A stretch of 64,000 nucleotides of DNA from assembly GCF_019104725.1 (NCBI RefSeq), contig NZ_JAHRXF010000002.1, positions 248,001 to 312,000 of the forward strand, given 5' to 3'. A model generated the notes under the pieces. The model did not search any database. It saw nothing but the letters and a program-made list of their open reading frames with translations, and was not told where the DNA came from. The stretch comes from Streptomyces corallincola (lineage in GTDB: Bacteria; Actinomycetota; Actinomycetes; Streptomycetales; Streptomycetaceae). The translations under genes and the position numbers were made by a program. Of this stretch, positions 53,186 to 62,607 are shown one piece after another (within the stretch, counting starts at the first letter, position 1; every line of letters starts with the position of its first letter).

Positions 53186-56100
53186 CGCCCCGCCGCCCGG
53201 GGGGCGCGGCTCGCGGCGCTGGTATCTGGTGCTCGCCGTCCAGGCCGAACTGCTGGCGCTGACCGACCTGTTGCACGAGCTGACCCGTACGGCGCCGGAG
53301 AAGGAGGCGGACGGGGACGAAGCCAGGGCGGAACAGCACCGGAAGTGGGACCAGGAACTCGAACCGCTGGTGAGCGCCATGAAGGGGGTCGAGGACGCGG
53401 TGGCCCGCCTCGCCGAGTCCGGCGGCCGGACCGGGCCGGGCTGGCTGGACGGGGTCCCGGACTGGCTCGGCACCGGGCCGGGGCGCGCCGCGCACGGCCC
53501 GCGCGCGGGACTCCGGCTGCTGGAGGACCAGTTGGCCTCCGGTGCTCCGAAGTGGCTTTACTGGCAAGGCGCGTTGGAGTGGCGGGTGGACGATCTCCGC
53601 GCCTTGTGGGAGTCGTCCGAGTCGGCTGCGGCGGCCTCGGCTGCGGCTGCGGTTGCGACGGGGGCAGGGCCGGAGGCAGGTCCGGGTCCGGCTTCGGGGT
53701 CTGATCCGGGTTCCGCTTCCGCTTCGGTGGCGCTCCCGGTCGGCGCGACGGTCCCCGGCCCCCGGCCGCCCGCCGACGCCGCTCCCACCACTGACTCCGC
53801 CCTCGCCACTGCGCCTGCCACCGCCCCCGTCCAGGGGGCGCCCGGTGCCGACGTGGTCTTCCCAGTGGTCGATGCCGTGACGGGCAGCGGATTTCTGGTC
53901 GAACTGCGGCTGCGCCCGGAGGGACAGGCCGACGCCTCCGAGGAGGGGGCCGAGGAACAGCGGCTCAACCCGACGTTCCGGAAGGGACTGCGGGCCGGGC
54001 GCGACGCGGCCCTGGAACTGGCGCGCAAGGTGGGGGTGGACGCCTCGGTGCTGGAGGAGTGGCGGCACGTCACCCCGCGCGTGCGCGGTGTCCCGGAGCG
54101 CTACAAGCTGGAGGACCTGTCGGCGGGGGTCGGCACGGCCGTCGCCGTACTCGGCCACCTGCTGGCGCTGCCGGTGCCGGAGTGTCTGGTGTCCGGCGCG
54201 ATCAAGAGCAGCGGCATCGTCACCGACCTGCCGTCGCCGGAGCAGTACGCCGTCAAGGAGACCGCGGCCCGCGACCACGGGCTGAGCCTGCTGCCGCTGT
54301 CGTCCGGGGAGGAACTGGAGGACGTCTGCCGTCGGCTGTGGCCGCGCGAGTGGGGCCAGGTGCTGGCGGCGACCGCACGGGCGGCGCTGGCCGTGCTGGG
54401 CCATGAGGCACGCGTCATCGACCGGGTCGAGACCGACGTCACCGCCGACGGGCGCCGGTTCGCCCTCATCCCGAGCACCACCGTGGACGACATCCGCCAG
54501 CGGCTGGACGCGGGAGCGTCCGCCATCGTGGTCGGCGGGCCGCGCTCGTCCACCCGTACGACGTCGGTACGGCGCGCGGCGCTGAAGTGGCAGGCGGATC
54601 ACGGCACGCCGGTGGTCGAGCTGCGGCCGGACGCAGGACGGTTGCCCGACGAAGCGGAGCTGCGCCACGCCATCACCCTGGCCCGCAACGCCACCGGCGT
54701 CCCGTCCGGGGAACCCGCGCTCGTCGTCCTGGAGGACCTGCTCGCCCACCAGGACGCCACCGACCTGGAGACGGTCCTGCCGAGCGCGGCGGCGGCTACC
54801 TCCTCCACGGTCATCGCGGTCTGTCTCTACAGCGGCGGTTCCATCTGGCGCTCCAACGCGATGGCGACCGTCCCGGTGTCCGTCAAGCACGAGACGGTAC
54901 GGGCGTTCTGCAAGGACTTCGTCGAGCTGAACGGACTGGCCGGACCGGACGACGTCAGGGTCGAGGTGATCCGCCGGGCCGCGGCCCAGGACTTCTGGCT
55001 CCTGGTCAACGATCTGATGGGCCTCCGCCCGGCGGGCGCCGGGGACACCGCGGGATCCGGGCTCGCCCTGGCCGCCACGGCCACCCTGCCCCGCCCGGTC
55101 ACCGCCGTACCCGAGGCGGCGGCGAATCCGGCGGTCACGGCGGCTGCCCGGAAGGCGCGGGAACGGGACGAGGCGCGGGAGGCGCGGGAGCGGGACGAGG
55201 CGCGGGAGCAGGAGGCGGCGCGGCAGGCCGAGACGGTCCGGCGGGCGTTCGTGCGCCGAGTCCGGGCCGGGGTCACGGGGAAGGAACTCGCCCTGGTCAA
55301 GGCGGTCGCCGCCGCCAGCCTGCTGCGGATCGGCGTGCCCGAGGAGGTGCTCACCGGTATCCAGCCCGCCGTCCTGCGGCGGGTGGGCGCGTCGCGCGAC
55401 TCGGCCAAGCGCTGGTACATCAAGGCGACCTCGGTCTGTCTGGCGCTGCTCGCGACGGAGGAACCCGTCACCGACGACCCCCGCCTGGAGGCGCGCAGGG
55501 CGGCCGACGCGCAGTACGAGGCGCTGGCACCGCTGCTGCGGGACGCGGCGGACGGTCCGTCACCGAAGACGGTGTCGTTCGCGACGGCGCTGGTGTCGGC
55601 GGCCGACAGTGTGGGCCACGACCTGCGCAACCGGCTGCTCCTCCTGGTCACCCCGATGCTGACCGCCCTCGGTGCCGAGGCACCGCCCGGACTGCTCGCG
55701 CACGCGGTGCTGGCCGACATGGAGCACGACGAGCAGATCGGGCTGTTGAAGAAGCTGCTCCGCGCGATCGGGGCGGGCGGCTGGGGCGTCATGTCGGGGC
55801 GTCAGGCCACCACGTGCCTGTCGGCGATCCGCAAGCGCCGGGAGCTGGCCGTCCAGCGCTTCCCCACGCTCTACAGCGACGTACTCGAACGGATCGGCCG
55901 CGACATGGGGCCGGTGCTGGCCCGCACCGACCCGGCGCAGGGGGTGCTGCTGGTCCACGTCCTGGGCTCGTACTGGGAAGGCGTCACCGCGGCGCAGGTC
56001 GCCCCGCTCGCGCTGAAGGCCACCTCCCGGTGCGATCCGTCGGTGATCGAGCACTACCACGCGACGAACGATCTGGTGGACGCGCTGCTCAAGTACGGCG

Positions 56101-58634
56101 GCGGCCGGCGGGCGGACCTGCTGAAGGACTTCGCCCGCGCGCCCGGCGTCCGGCGTCTGCTGGAGGCCGACCACCGGGAGGCCGGCCTGATCCTCGCGCA
56201 GGCCGCGCTCACGCTGGTGCTGGACCCGTGGCGCGAGCACCCGGCGGAGCCGTACGAGCGGACGGCCGCCCGGTTCTCCGCCGCCCTGCCGCACTCGTCG
56301 CTGTACAGCGTGACCCGAGGGCTGGCGCTGCTGGGCCGGGTCGGGGTGTGGGACGGCCGGCAGATCGTCCGCGCCTCGACGATCGTCGCGTGGCTCAAGA
56401 ACGCGGTGCTGCGGATCGACGCGCCGCGGGTCACCCCGTGGCAGACCGCGCAGCTCGTCCAGGAGCTGGGCCGGATCGACTCGCCGACGTGTATCCGGGC
56501 GCTCTACGGCCCGGACGGCGTGACGCCCGACCCGGCGGTGCTGGAGATGCTCGTGGACCGCATCCTGGCGATGGGCGATCTCAAGGGCGTCGGTCACGTG
56601 GTCACCGCGCTCACCCCCATCGACCGGTTCTGGGGGCCGGGCGACCGGGGGATCTGCGCGGAACTCTGCACCCGGCTGGGGGTGTTCATCGACGAGGCGC
56701 TGGAGAAGGAGGACCGCGGCAGCGTCGTGCTCAGGCTGATGTCGGCGCTGGTGGGCGCGGACGTCCCCGCCCCCGCGCTGACGCCCCTGCTGGAACGCTG
56801 CGTGGAGCGGGTCGCGGTGGACGCGGAGGCCAACGAAAAGGACCACGCGCCGCGCCTCGCCCTGCTGCTGGGCAGGCATCCGGTGGTGGGCCAGGAGTTC
56901 ATGGAGCGGCTCGCGCCCCTGATCGACGACTACCTCCTGCTGCGGCGGGCCACCCGAGCCGGTTCGGCGGAGACCAGGTCGCTCTATCTGGACCTGACCC
57001 GGCTGCTGGGCCGCAACCTGGACAGCGAATTCCTCGGGGAACTCTCCGGGGACGACGGCTTCGCCACGGCCCTCAGGGAACTCGACCGCCAGGACGTGAC
57101 CTCCGCCCTGAAGGTCGTCCGTTCCTTCGGGCTGGCGCTCCAGGACGCCGGTGCCTCCGTGGACTACGGCGAGATGCTGCGGTACGTCGAACGGGATCCG
57201 GTGGTGTGGGCGCTGCGGCTGAAGTGGACGACCAACCCGGACAAGCTGGTGGAGACCCTGCACCTGCTGCGGAACCTGGACGTGACCTTCGCCCGCGCCT
57301 GTCTGCGTGAACTGGACCGGCTCAAGCGGCCCGAGGCCACGATCGGCGCCCGGCTGCCGTCCCCGGCGCGGATACCCTCGGCGGCGCCGTCGCCGCCGTC
57401 CGCCGCGCCGGAGCTGCCGATCCCGGCGGCGCCGTCGCCGGGCCGGGTCGCCGAGCTGGCCCAGCGGTCCAGGGCGCGGCAGGCGGAGAGGGACCGTCGG
57501 CTGCCCGGCATCCTGTGGCTGGCCGAGCGCCGGTTCACCGACGCCGACCAGGCCGTCCGGATCGTGCACGCCGTACGGGCCATCGACGAGGACGGCGCCG
57601 GGGCGCTGGCCGTCTCCCTGTCGTCCGGTGCTCGCTGGAGCAACCGGGTGCGGAACATCCTGGACACCGAATCGCCCGTCGAACTGGGCAACCTGCTGCG
57701 CATGATGGCCGGTGCCGGTGTCGAGCTGCCGGACCGGGTGCTCAAGGAACTGTTCGGGCAGTGGCTGCCCCGCGCGCACGAGTTCCGCTCTCCCGCCGTG
57801 GTGCAGAGCATGGTCCGGGGCCTGGCCGCCTGCCAGCCCGAGAACCCGGAGATGGCCCGCCGGTGGGCGTCCCGCCTCGCGCTGTCCGGCATCGGTCACC
57901 GGCTGGGCCGGGGCCTGCCGACGGACATGGGCATGTCCGGCCTGCTCCTGGAGACGCTGGACGTGTGGGGCCCGGCCGGTTCGGCCACCGAGCTGGCGTC
58001 GGCCCTGCCGCCGGGCGCGGCGGCGGACACGCTGGCGGGCTCGGTCCGGCTGCTCGGCGCGCTGCAACGCATCGCGCCGGACGCGGCCCGCGAGCACGCC
58101 GGAACGGTCGGCGCGCTCGTCGCGGCACACGCGGAGGTGCGGTACGTACGCGATCCGGAGACGCACTGGCGGGACATCGGCTGGCTCGTGCGCCACGCCA
58201 GGGCACTGGCCGGACCGGACGCCGTCCCGGCGGACGAGATCCTCCGGCTGGTGCGGAACGGCTGCCGCCGCGCCGAGGCGGTCGCCTGGGTCACCGGCTG
58301 CCTCGGCCTGCCGGTCGAGGACACCGACTGGTCCCCGGCGGGCGAACCACCGACCGGCTGGGCCCGCGCCGCCCGGCTGCTGATCCGCTCCGACCTCGGC
58401 CTGATCGGCCCCGGCGAGGAGACGGAGGTTCGCGAGGTCCTGGGGTCGGCCTCCCCGGGCTGGCTGGCCGCCCTGGTACGCAGCGCCCGCCTCGGCCCGC
58501 CCTGGAGCCGGCCCCTGACCGACGCCGACCTGCGGTTCCTCCAGGACCTCGGCCAATGGCACGTCGATGGCGGACAGCCGCGGGGGGCCGAGCTGATGCA
58601 CGAGGTGAGCCGGTTCCGGCCGGAGCTGAAGTGA
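53166..58634 (+). CDS. Giant protein: Lon-like Ser/Lys peptidase domain fused to a degenerate P-loop NTPase and long helical region
   Basis: An 1,822-residue protein. After a helical N-terminus and a Pro/Ala linker (about 155-225), residues 229-400 resemble the Lon (S16) proteolytic domain: LEDLSAGVGTAVAVLGHLLA with Ser319, then VPECLVSGAI, then SPEQYAVKETAARDHGLSLL with Lys364; the 45-residue Ser-Lys spacing compares with 43 in E. coli Lon, where GPSAG and the GGLKEK Lys form the dyad. Next comes a P-loop-like domain: GPRSSTRT (458-465; Gly to Thr and Lys to Arg of Walker A) and ALVVLEDLL (Walker B). Residues 660-695 are a charged coiled coil, followed by about 1,100 helical-looking residues with a Pro-rich break near 1,395. 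GTG 53166 or ATG 53178 is the start. The normal Lon AAA module is absent. Confidence 0.72.
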   Translation: MTSPMADAPPPGGRGSRRWYLVLAVQAELLALTDLLHELTRTAPEKEADGDEARAEQHRKWDQELEPLVSAMKGVEDAVARLAESGGRTGPGWLDGVPDWLGTGPGRAAHGPRAGLRLLEDQLASGAPKWLYWQGALEWRVDDLRALWESSESAAAASAAAAVATGAGPEAGPGPASGSDPGSASASVALPVGATVPGPRPPADAAPTTDSALATAPATAPVQGAPGADVVFPVVDAVTGSGFLVELRLRPEGQADASEEGAEEQRLNPTFRKGLRAGRDAALELARKVGVDASVLEEWRHVTPRVRGVPERYKLEDLSAGVGTAVAVLGHLLALPVPECLVSGAIKSSGIVTDLPSPEQYAVKETAARDHGLSLLPLSSGEELEDVCRRLWPREWGQVLAATARAALAVLGHEARVIDRVETDVTADGRRFALIPSTTVDDIRQRLDAGASAIVVGGPRSSTRTTSVRRAALKWQADHGTPVVELRPDAGRLPDEAELRHAITLARNATGVPSGEPALVVLEDLLAHQDATDLETVLPSAAAATSSTVIAVCLYSGGSIWRSNAMATVPVSVKHETVRAFCKDFVELNGLAGPDDVRVEVIRRAAAQDFWLLVNDLMGLRPAGAGDTAGSGLALAATATLPRPVTAVPEAAANPAVTAAARKARERDEAREARERDEAREQEAARQAETVRRAFVRRVRAGVTGKELALVKAVAAASLLRIGVPEEVLTGIQPAVLRRVGASRDSAKRWYIKATSVCLALLATEEPVTDDPRLEARRAADAQYEALAPLLRDAADGPSPKTVSFATALVSAADSVGHDLRNRLLLLVTPMLTALGAEAPPGLLAHAVLADMEHDEQIGLLKKLLRAIGAGGWGVMSGRQATTCLSAIRKRRELAVQRFPTLYSDVLERIGRDMGPVLARTDPAQGVLLVHVLGSYWEGVTAAQVAPLALKATSRCDPSVIEHYHATNDLVDALLKYGGGRRADLLKDFARAPGVRRLLEADHREAGLILAQAALTLVLDPWREHPAEPYERTAARFSAALPHSSLYSVTRGLALLGRVGVWDGRQIVRASTIVAWLKNAVLRIDAPRVTPWQTAQLVQELGRIDSPTCIRALYGPDGVTPDPAVLEMLVDRILAMGDLKGVGHVVTALTPIDRFWGPGDRGICAELCTRLGVFIDEALEKEDRGSVVLRLMSALVGADVPAPALTPLLERCVERVAVDAEANEKDHAPRLALLLGRHPVVGQEFMERLAPLIDDYLLLRRATRAGSAETRSLYLDLTRLLGRNLDSEFLGELSGDDGFATALRELDRQDVTSALKVVRSFGLALQDAGASVDYGEMLRYVERDPVVWALRLKWTTNPDKLVETLHLLRNLDVTFARACLRELDRLKRPEATIGARLPSPARIPSAAPSPPSAAPELPIPAAPSPGRVAELAQRSRARQAERDRRLPGILWLAERRFTDADQAVRIVHAVRAIDEDGAGALAVSLSSGARWSNRVRNILDTESPVELGNLLRMMAGAGVELPDRVLKELFGQWLPRAHEFRSPAVVQSMVRGLAACQPENPEMARRWASRLALSGIGHRLGRGLPTDMGMSGLLLETLDVWGPAGSATELASALPPGAAADTLAGSVRLLGALQRIAPDAAREHAGTVGALVAAHAEVRYVRDPETHWRDIGWLVRHARALAGPDAVPADEILRLVRNGCRRAEAVAWVTGCLGLPVEDTDWSPAGEPPTGWARAARLLIRSDLGLIGPGEETEVREVLGSASPGWLAALVRSARLGPPWSRPLTDADLRFLQDLGQWHVDGGQPRGAELMHEVSRFRPELK

Positions 58635-58651
58635 GCCTGTTGGAGCCGGAC

Positions 58652-58810
58652 GTGCGGTGAACCGGTCCCGGCCCGGCCGACGGCGGACCAGCCCGCCTGG
58701 GGCTGCGGCGAGCCGATCCCGGCCGGTGCTGCGGTGAACCCGCCCCGGCCGGAGTCGCGATGGGGGCTGCGGTGAACCGGTCCCGGCCGGGCCTGCGGTG
58801 AAGTCGAAGG
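58652..58810. repeat. Degenerate tandem repeat between two convergent genes
   Basis: Four to five variant copies of a unit close to CTGCGGTGAACCGGTCCC plus GGCCGG occur at 58652, 58703, 58728, 58767 and 58793 with irregular spacing (25-51 bases). The units are not in phase with a gene and lie between the stops of the 1,822-residue gene and the TerD gene. Units contain GGTGAACC and CCGGCCGG palindromic parts and may terminate both transcripts. Confidence 0.7.
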
Positions 58811-58891
58811 CGAGGAGAGCGAGAGAGCTCGGATCATAGAGTGATGGAGAAGGAAGCCCTTTCATGGCCTCGCCGTCGGCAACGCTAGCAG

Positions 58892-61063
58892 TCAGGAAGG
58901 GATCAGGTCGCGGAGATTTCCGAGGGTGACGATCCGGGAGTCCGGGTGCAGCCCCTCCGGGCGCTCCAGACCGATGTACGTCACCGGCCCGTCCGGGACC
59001 GAGACGCCGTCCCACAGGTCAACACCCCCGGCGGGTCCGGTCATCAGGCCGACCAGATGGCGCACGGTCAGCGGCTCGCGCTCCAGGACGGCCCGGACCA
59101 GGGCGGACACCGGCGCCCGGTTCTCCTCGACCCGGTTCGCCTCCGCGCGGCCCCTCAGATACAGGTGCAGCCACTTCGCCGACCACCGCCCGCCGCCCTC
59201 ACGCCGGAAGACCAGGGGCAGCGCCACCCGGCCCGTGCCGCGCAGCTCCGACTTCATCCGCACCGTACGCGGCTCGTACGGACGGCCCCGCTGCTCGCCG
59301 TCGCGCAGCATGAACCCGAAGAACGACTCCTCGACCTGCTCGAACCCCTCGCCCGCGAAGATGTTGACCTGCGGCACGACGAACGTCCCCCGCACCTGCT
59401 CCAGGGACAGGTCGATGAACTCCGAGGCGCCGTCGGGTGCTTCGGTCACATCGCCCGAGTGTCGGCCGCCGACGGTGCTGAGCGAGGTGTACGACAGCCA
59501 GCCCGCGGTGCTGTAGTCGTCGCGCAGCAGCAGCGCCGACAGGTCGAAGTCCGTCGGGCGCTCGGTCTGCTTCCAGTACACGAAGAAGCGCAGCCGTTCG
59601 CCGTCGATCACCGAGACCGAGCCGCGCGGCAGCACCCCGAACCCGGACGCGGTCGCCCGTCCGCTCAGCGGAAGCGCCACGTCCAGCACGTCGGGATCCA
59701 CCAACAGCCGTCCGGTGGAGGGGAGTCGGCGGCGGATCTCGGCATCCAGGGCGACGGCCAGCCGGTCCCGGTCGGCGGCGGGCAGCGGCGGGCGGGCATC
59801 GGGCGTCACCCAGGCACGGGCCCGGTGGTTCACGAAGACACGCGGACGGCCGCTCTCCCGCTCCCGGTTGTGCAGGTGCTCGCGCACCGAGAGGACGACC
59901 CGGCCGGACACCTCGGGAGCGACCTCTACGGCGGCGGCCACTACCGCGTCCCGCTCCTCCTGACCGGAGGCGGTACGCAGCAGCAGGTCCAGGGCGCGGA
60001 ACAGCTTCCCCGGCGCCGACCTCAACAGCGTTACGGCGCCGATGACATCGCCCGCTCTCAGCAGCCGGTCCACCCGCGCGTCGAACGACAGCGCCTCCTT
60101 CTCGCCCCGCGCCACGGCGAACACCTCGGCGGCGTGCGGCAGGCGCGGGTACTCGTGCGGATGCAGCCGCTCCCCGAGCCGCTTGAACGGCTCCCGGTGC
60201 GCGTGCACGTCCGCCAGCTTGGCCGGGTTCGCCGCGACCACCTCGTCCAGCGCCGCGAGGAGCGCCCGGCGCACCGGCCGGGGCAGCGTCCGGAACCGGG
60301 TCGGCTCCCGCAGCGTCACGTCCCCGCCCGCCAGCGCGCAGGCCAGCCGGAGCACATCGGTGACGGTGTCCACCAGCGGATCGGCCCCGGCCATGAGTCG
60401 CGCCTCGTTCACCACCGCCCGGTTCTCCCGCACCGGGATCGACTCCGGCTGCGGCCCGAGCGCGCAGTGCCCGGCGAGCACCTTGAGATCGGCCAGGTGA
60501 TCCCCGTCGAGCGGCGTGGTACTCCCGGCCAACGCACCGTAAAGATCGCTGAGTTCACTGTCCATGTCCCGCCCGAGGTGCAGCACGGTCACCCGGTCGC
60601 CCGCCGACGCGATCAACTCGTCCTGAGCGGCGAGCATCTCCTCGTACGTGTGCGGGTACCGCCCGTACGCGGGCAGGCTCAGCAGATCCACCGTCCCCCG
60701 CCCGAGCCCGGCGAGCACACCCGCCCGCGCCTCCTCGTCCCCGAGCGCCTTCACCAGGCACTCCGTCCAGAACTCCTCGGTGTCCGGCACATTCGCCGGG
60801 AAGTCGATGAAGTACGCGTTGTGCCGCACATGGTCCCCCACCATCCCGCGCACCACGTCCAGCGTCCGCCGCGCGGCCCGTACGACAGCCGCCTCCGACA
60901 ACCCCGACAACCGCCCCAGCAGTTCCCCCGACAACTTGAACCCCACACCCATCAACGCGACATCGAACTGCCGCGCGGCAACCGCCCCTTGACCGGGCGA
61001 CCCGGCGGGTGAGGGAAGTCGATGAGTGTGCCGGACGATCAACGATTCGAGATTCCGCGGCAT
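58892..61063 (-). CDS. TerD domain protein with large N-terminal helical region
   Basis: A 723-residue protein convergent with the giant gene. The N-terminal part (FDVALMGVGFKLSGELLGRL, RRTLDVVRGMVGDHVRHNAY) resembles that of the SCO0854-type TerD/RING proteins, but no RING cysteines are seen; the middle is helical; about residues 470-650 form a TerD beta-sandwich with the calcium-binding run PTDFDLSALLLRDD and VGGRHSGDVTEAPDGASEFI (His535) and FGFMLRDGE. TerD proteins belong to the tellurite/stress signalling set, often beside NTPases and proteases. ATG at 61063 keeps the natural MPRNLESLIVRHTH start; upstream in-frame ATG lacks a ribosome site. Confidence 0.78.
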   Translation of the reverse strand: MPRNLESLIVRHTHRLPSPAGSPGQGAVAARQFDVALMGVGFKLSGELLGRLSGLSEAAVVRAARRTLDVVRGMVGDHVRHNAYFIDFPANVPDTEEFWTECLVKALGDEEARAGVLAGLGRGTVDLLSLPAYGRYPHTYEEMLAAQDELIASAGDRVTVLHLGRDMDSELSDLYGALAGSTTPLDGDHLADLKVLAGHCALGPQPESIPVRENRAVVNEARLMAGADPLVDTVTDVLRLACALAGGDVTLREPTRFRTLPRPVRRALLAALDEVVAANPAKLADVHAHREPFKRLGERLHPHEYPRLPHAAEVFAVARGEKEALSFDARVDRLLRAGDVIGAVTLLRSAPGKLFRALDLLLRTASGQEERDAVVAAAVEVAPEVSGRVVLSVREHLHNRERESGRPRVFVNHRARAWVTPDARPPLPAADRDRLAVALDAEIRRRLPSTGRLLVDPDVLDVALPLSGRATASGFGVLPRGSVSVIDGERLRFFVYWKQTERPTDFDLSALLLRDDYSTAGWLSYTSLSTVGGRHSGDVTEAPDGASEFIDLSLEQVRGTFVVPQVNIFAGEGFEQVEESFFGFMLRDGEQRGRPYEPRTVRMKSELRGTGRVALPLVFRREGGGRWSAKWLHLYLRGRAEANRVEENRAPVSALVRAVLEREPLTVRHLVGLMTGPAGGVDLWDGVSVPDGPVTYIGLERPEGLHPDSRIVTLGNLRDLIPS

Positions 61064-61316
61064 GCGGGGATGATCGCAGAGGCCCGCGAGGGGATGCACC
61101 GAGGTTTTCGGCGGCCAGGACTCATCCGGCCGACCATGCCGCCGCCAATGGAGTTGGCGCGTTCCAAAGGTCCGCTCCACCCCAGTGATCCGCGTAGTGC
61201 CGTGTGCCGGAGGGTGGGAGGCCTTGCCCCGAGACGGTGCCGATCAGGTGCGCGTTCGCCTCGACCGTTTCGGCGTAAGGCAGTTGGCGAAGCCTCCTTC
61301 GACACCGGGAAGCGCG

Positions 61317-61949
61317 GTGACCTTGACCATCGGCATCTTCGACCTCTTCACCTACGCGGTCCCCGGAGCCGTCCGCCTGTCGCTGATCCTCTATGTCCTC
61401 GACCGCCTGGGCGTAACCGATCCGGGGAGTCTCGCCACCGTCCCGTCGGCACTGCTGATCATCGGCGGAGCCGTCGCGAGCCATCTGCTGGGCCACCTCA
61501 CCTACCCGCTGTGCGCCGTCCTGGACAAGCTTGCCCCTCGCTGGAACCGGAGCGTGGACGACGCCCGCACCGAGTTCACCGCCCGCGTTCCCGAGGCCCG
61601 CGACCGCCCCTTCGTACACGCCGACTTCTCCTTGCTCCTAGCCGCCGTCGAACTGCACGACAAGAGCGCCACCGGTGAGATCACCCGGCTGCGCGGCCTC
61701 GCCCTGATGCTCCGCAATTCCACCCTCGCCCTCGCCCCCGGCTTCGCACTCATCGTCGCCCTGGTCGAGACCGGCGCGGGCCCCCAACACGCCCTGGCCG
61801 GCTGCTGCGCGGCCCTGCTCCTCGCCGCCCTCGTCGCCGCCCTCCCCGAAGGACGCCGGGTGCGGCACCTGGACCGTCTGAAGACCCTGGAACTCGCCTT
61901 CTGGACACCGGACATCGACGAGAACCCGCGCCCCGGCCAGAGTTCCTGA
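61317..61949 (+). CDS. Predicted membrane protein of unknown function
   Basis: A 210-residue protein with about four hydrophobic segments: FDLFTYAVPGAVRLSLILYV, VPSALLIIGGAVASHLLGHL, STLALAPGFALIVALVE and LAGCCAALLLAALVAAL, separated by a charged loop (KLAPRWNRSVDDARTEFTAR). GTG at 61317 sits before the first segment with GGGAAG upstream; the frame is open further 5' but has an Arg-rich sequence without a ribosome site. Divergent from the TerD gene and convergent with the HATPase gene. The family is not recognised and a role in the neighbouring system is only an inference from position. Confidence 0.65.
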   Translation: MTLTIGIFDLFTYAVPGAVRLSLILYVLDRLGVTDPGSLATVPSALLIIGGAVASHLLGHLTYPLCAVLDKLAPRWNRSVDDARTEFTARVPEARDRPFVHADFSLLLAAVELHDKSATGEITRLRGLALMLRNSTLALAPGFALIVALVETGAGPQHALAGCCAALLLAALVAALPEGRRVRHLDRLKTLELAFWTPDIDENPRPGQSS

Positions 61950-61971
61950 CCCGGCCGCCCTTCCTGCTGCC

Positions 61972-62430
61972 TCAGCCTCCGACACCCAGCACGCACCCCG
62001 GCCACGCATCCGCCACCACGAAGGACACCACCGTCCCCCCGAAGTGACTGGGCCCGGTCCGCCAGGAGTCCGCGATGGCGTCCACCAGCAGGAGCCCGCG
62101 CCCGTTGGCGTCGTCCGCATCGGGACACCGGAGCCGCACCTCGCCGGGGACACCGGGGTTGTGGACCTCGACACGCAGCGCGGTCCTGTCCCGGAACCAC
62201 TCCACCCGGACACGCGCGGTGTCGTCCCGCTCCCCGTAACGGACCGCGTTCGTCACCAGCTCCGAGATCAGCAGGACGCAGTCGTCGATGGAGCAGCCGG
62301 GGTCGTACGGCGCGATGAACTTCCGAAACCAGCGCCGGGCGCGGGGCACGGAGTCGGGGGTGGGATAGAGGATCATCGCGCCCAGCCGGGGGGACTCCTC
62401 GGTGGGGTAGCGGTCGATCACGTAGTGCAT
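61972..62430 (-). CDS. ATP-binding anti-sigma-type protein (HATPase_c_2)
   Basis: A 152-residue GHKL ATPase of the RsbW/SpoIIAB-like group common in Streptomyces. The N-box is ISELVTNAVRYGERDD, the G1 region VEVHNPGVPGEVRL has N-P-G in place of the usual D-x-G, and the G2 box GRGLLLVDAIADSW is intact. ATG at 62430 follows GGAGGAG with eight-base spacing. It is divergent from an HTH/TPR regulator; such HATPase and HTH pairs recur in Streptomyces and are related to bald/whi-type regulatory loci. Sigma target unknown. Confidence 0.85.
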   Translation of the reverse strand: MHYVIDRYPTEESPRLGAMILYPTPDSVPRARRWFRKFIAPYDPGCSIDDCVLLISELVTNAVRYGERDDTARVRVEWFRDRTALRVEVHNPGVPGEVRLRCPDADDANGRGLLLVDAIADSWRTGPSHFGGTVVSFVVADAWPGCVLGVGG

Positions 62431-62595
62431 GCGCACACTCCTCCGTCGCGTTGCGGGGCGTCCACCGGAAGGCGGCCCGTAATCAGGCAACTCCATTGCG
62501 TGGCAAGGCGATTAGGGTCTTGGGGCTGCTCAGTGACGACCACGCCTAGGGTGTTTTGGTGATCGCTTTACCTGGCGGGCGGAGAGCGCGCGGGC

Positions 62596-62601
62596 TACGG
62601 T
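62596..62601 (+). promoter_or_regulatory. -10 box of the HTH/TPR regulator gene (leaderless)
   Basis: TACGGT seven bases before the ATG at 62608, with no ribosome binding site, points to a leaderless transcript. No convincing -35 was found. Confidence 0.4.
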
Positions 62602-62607
62602 GCGCGC

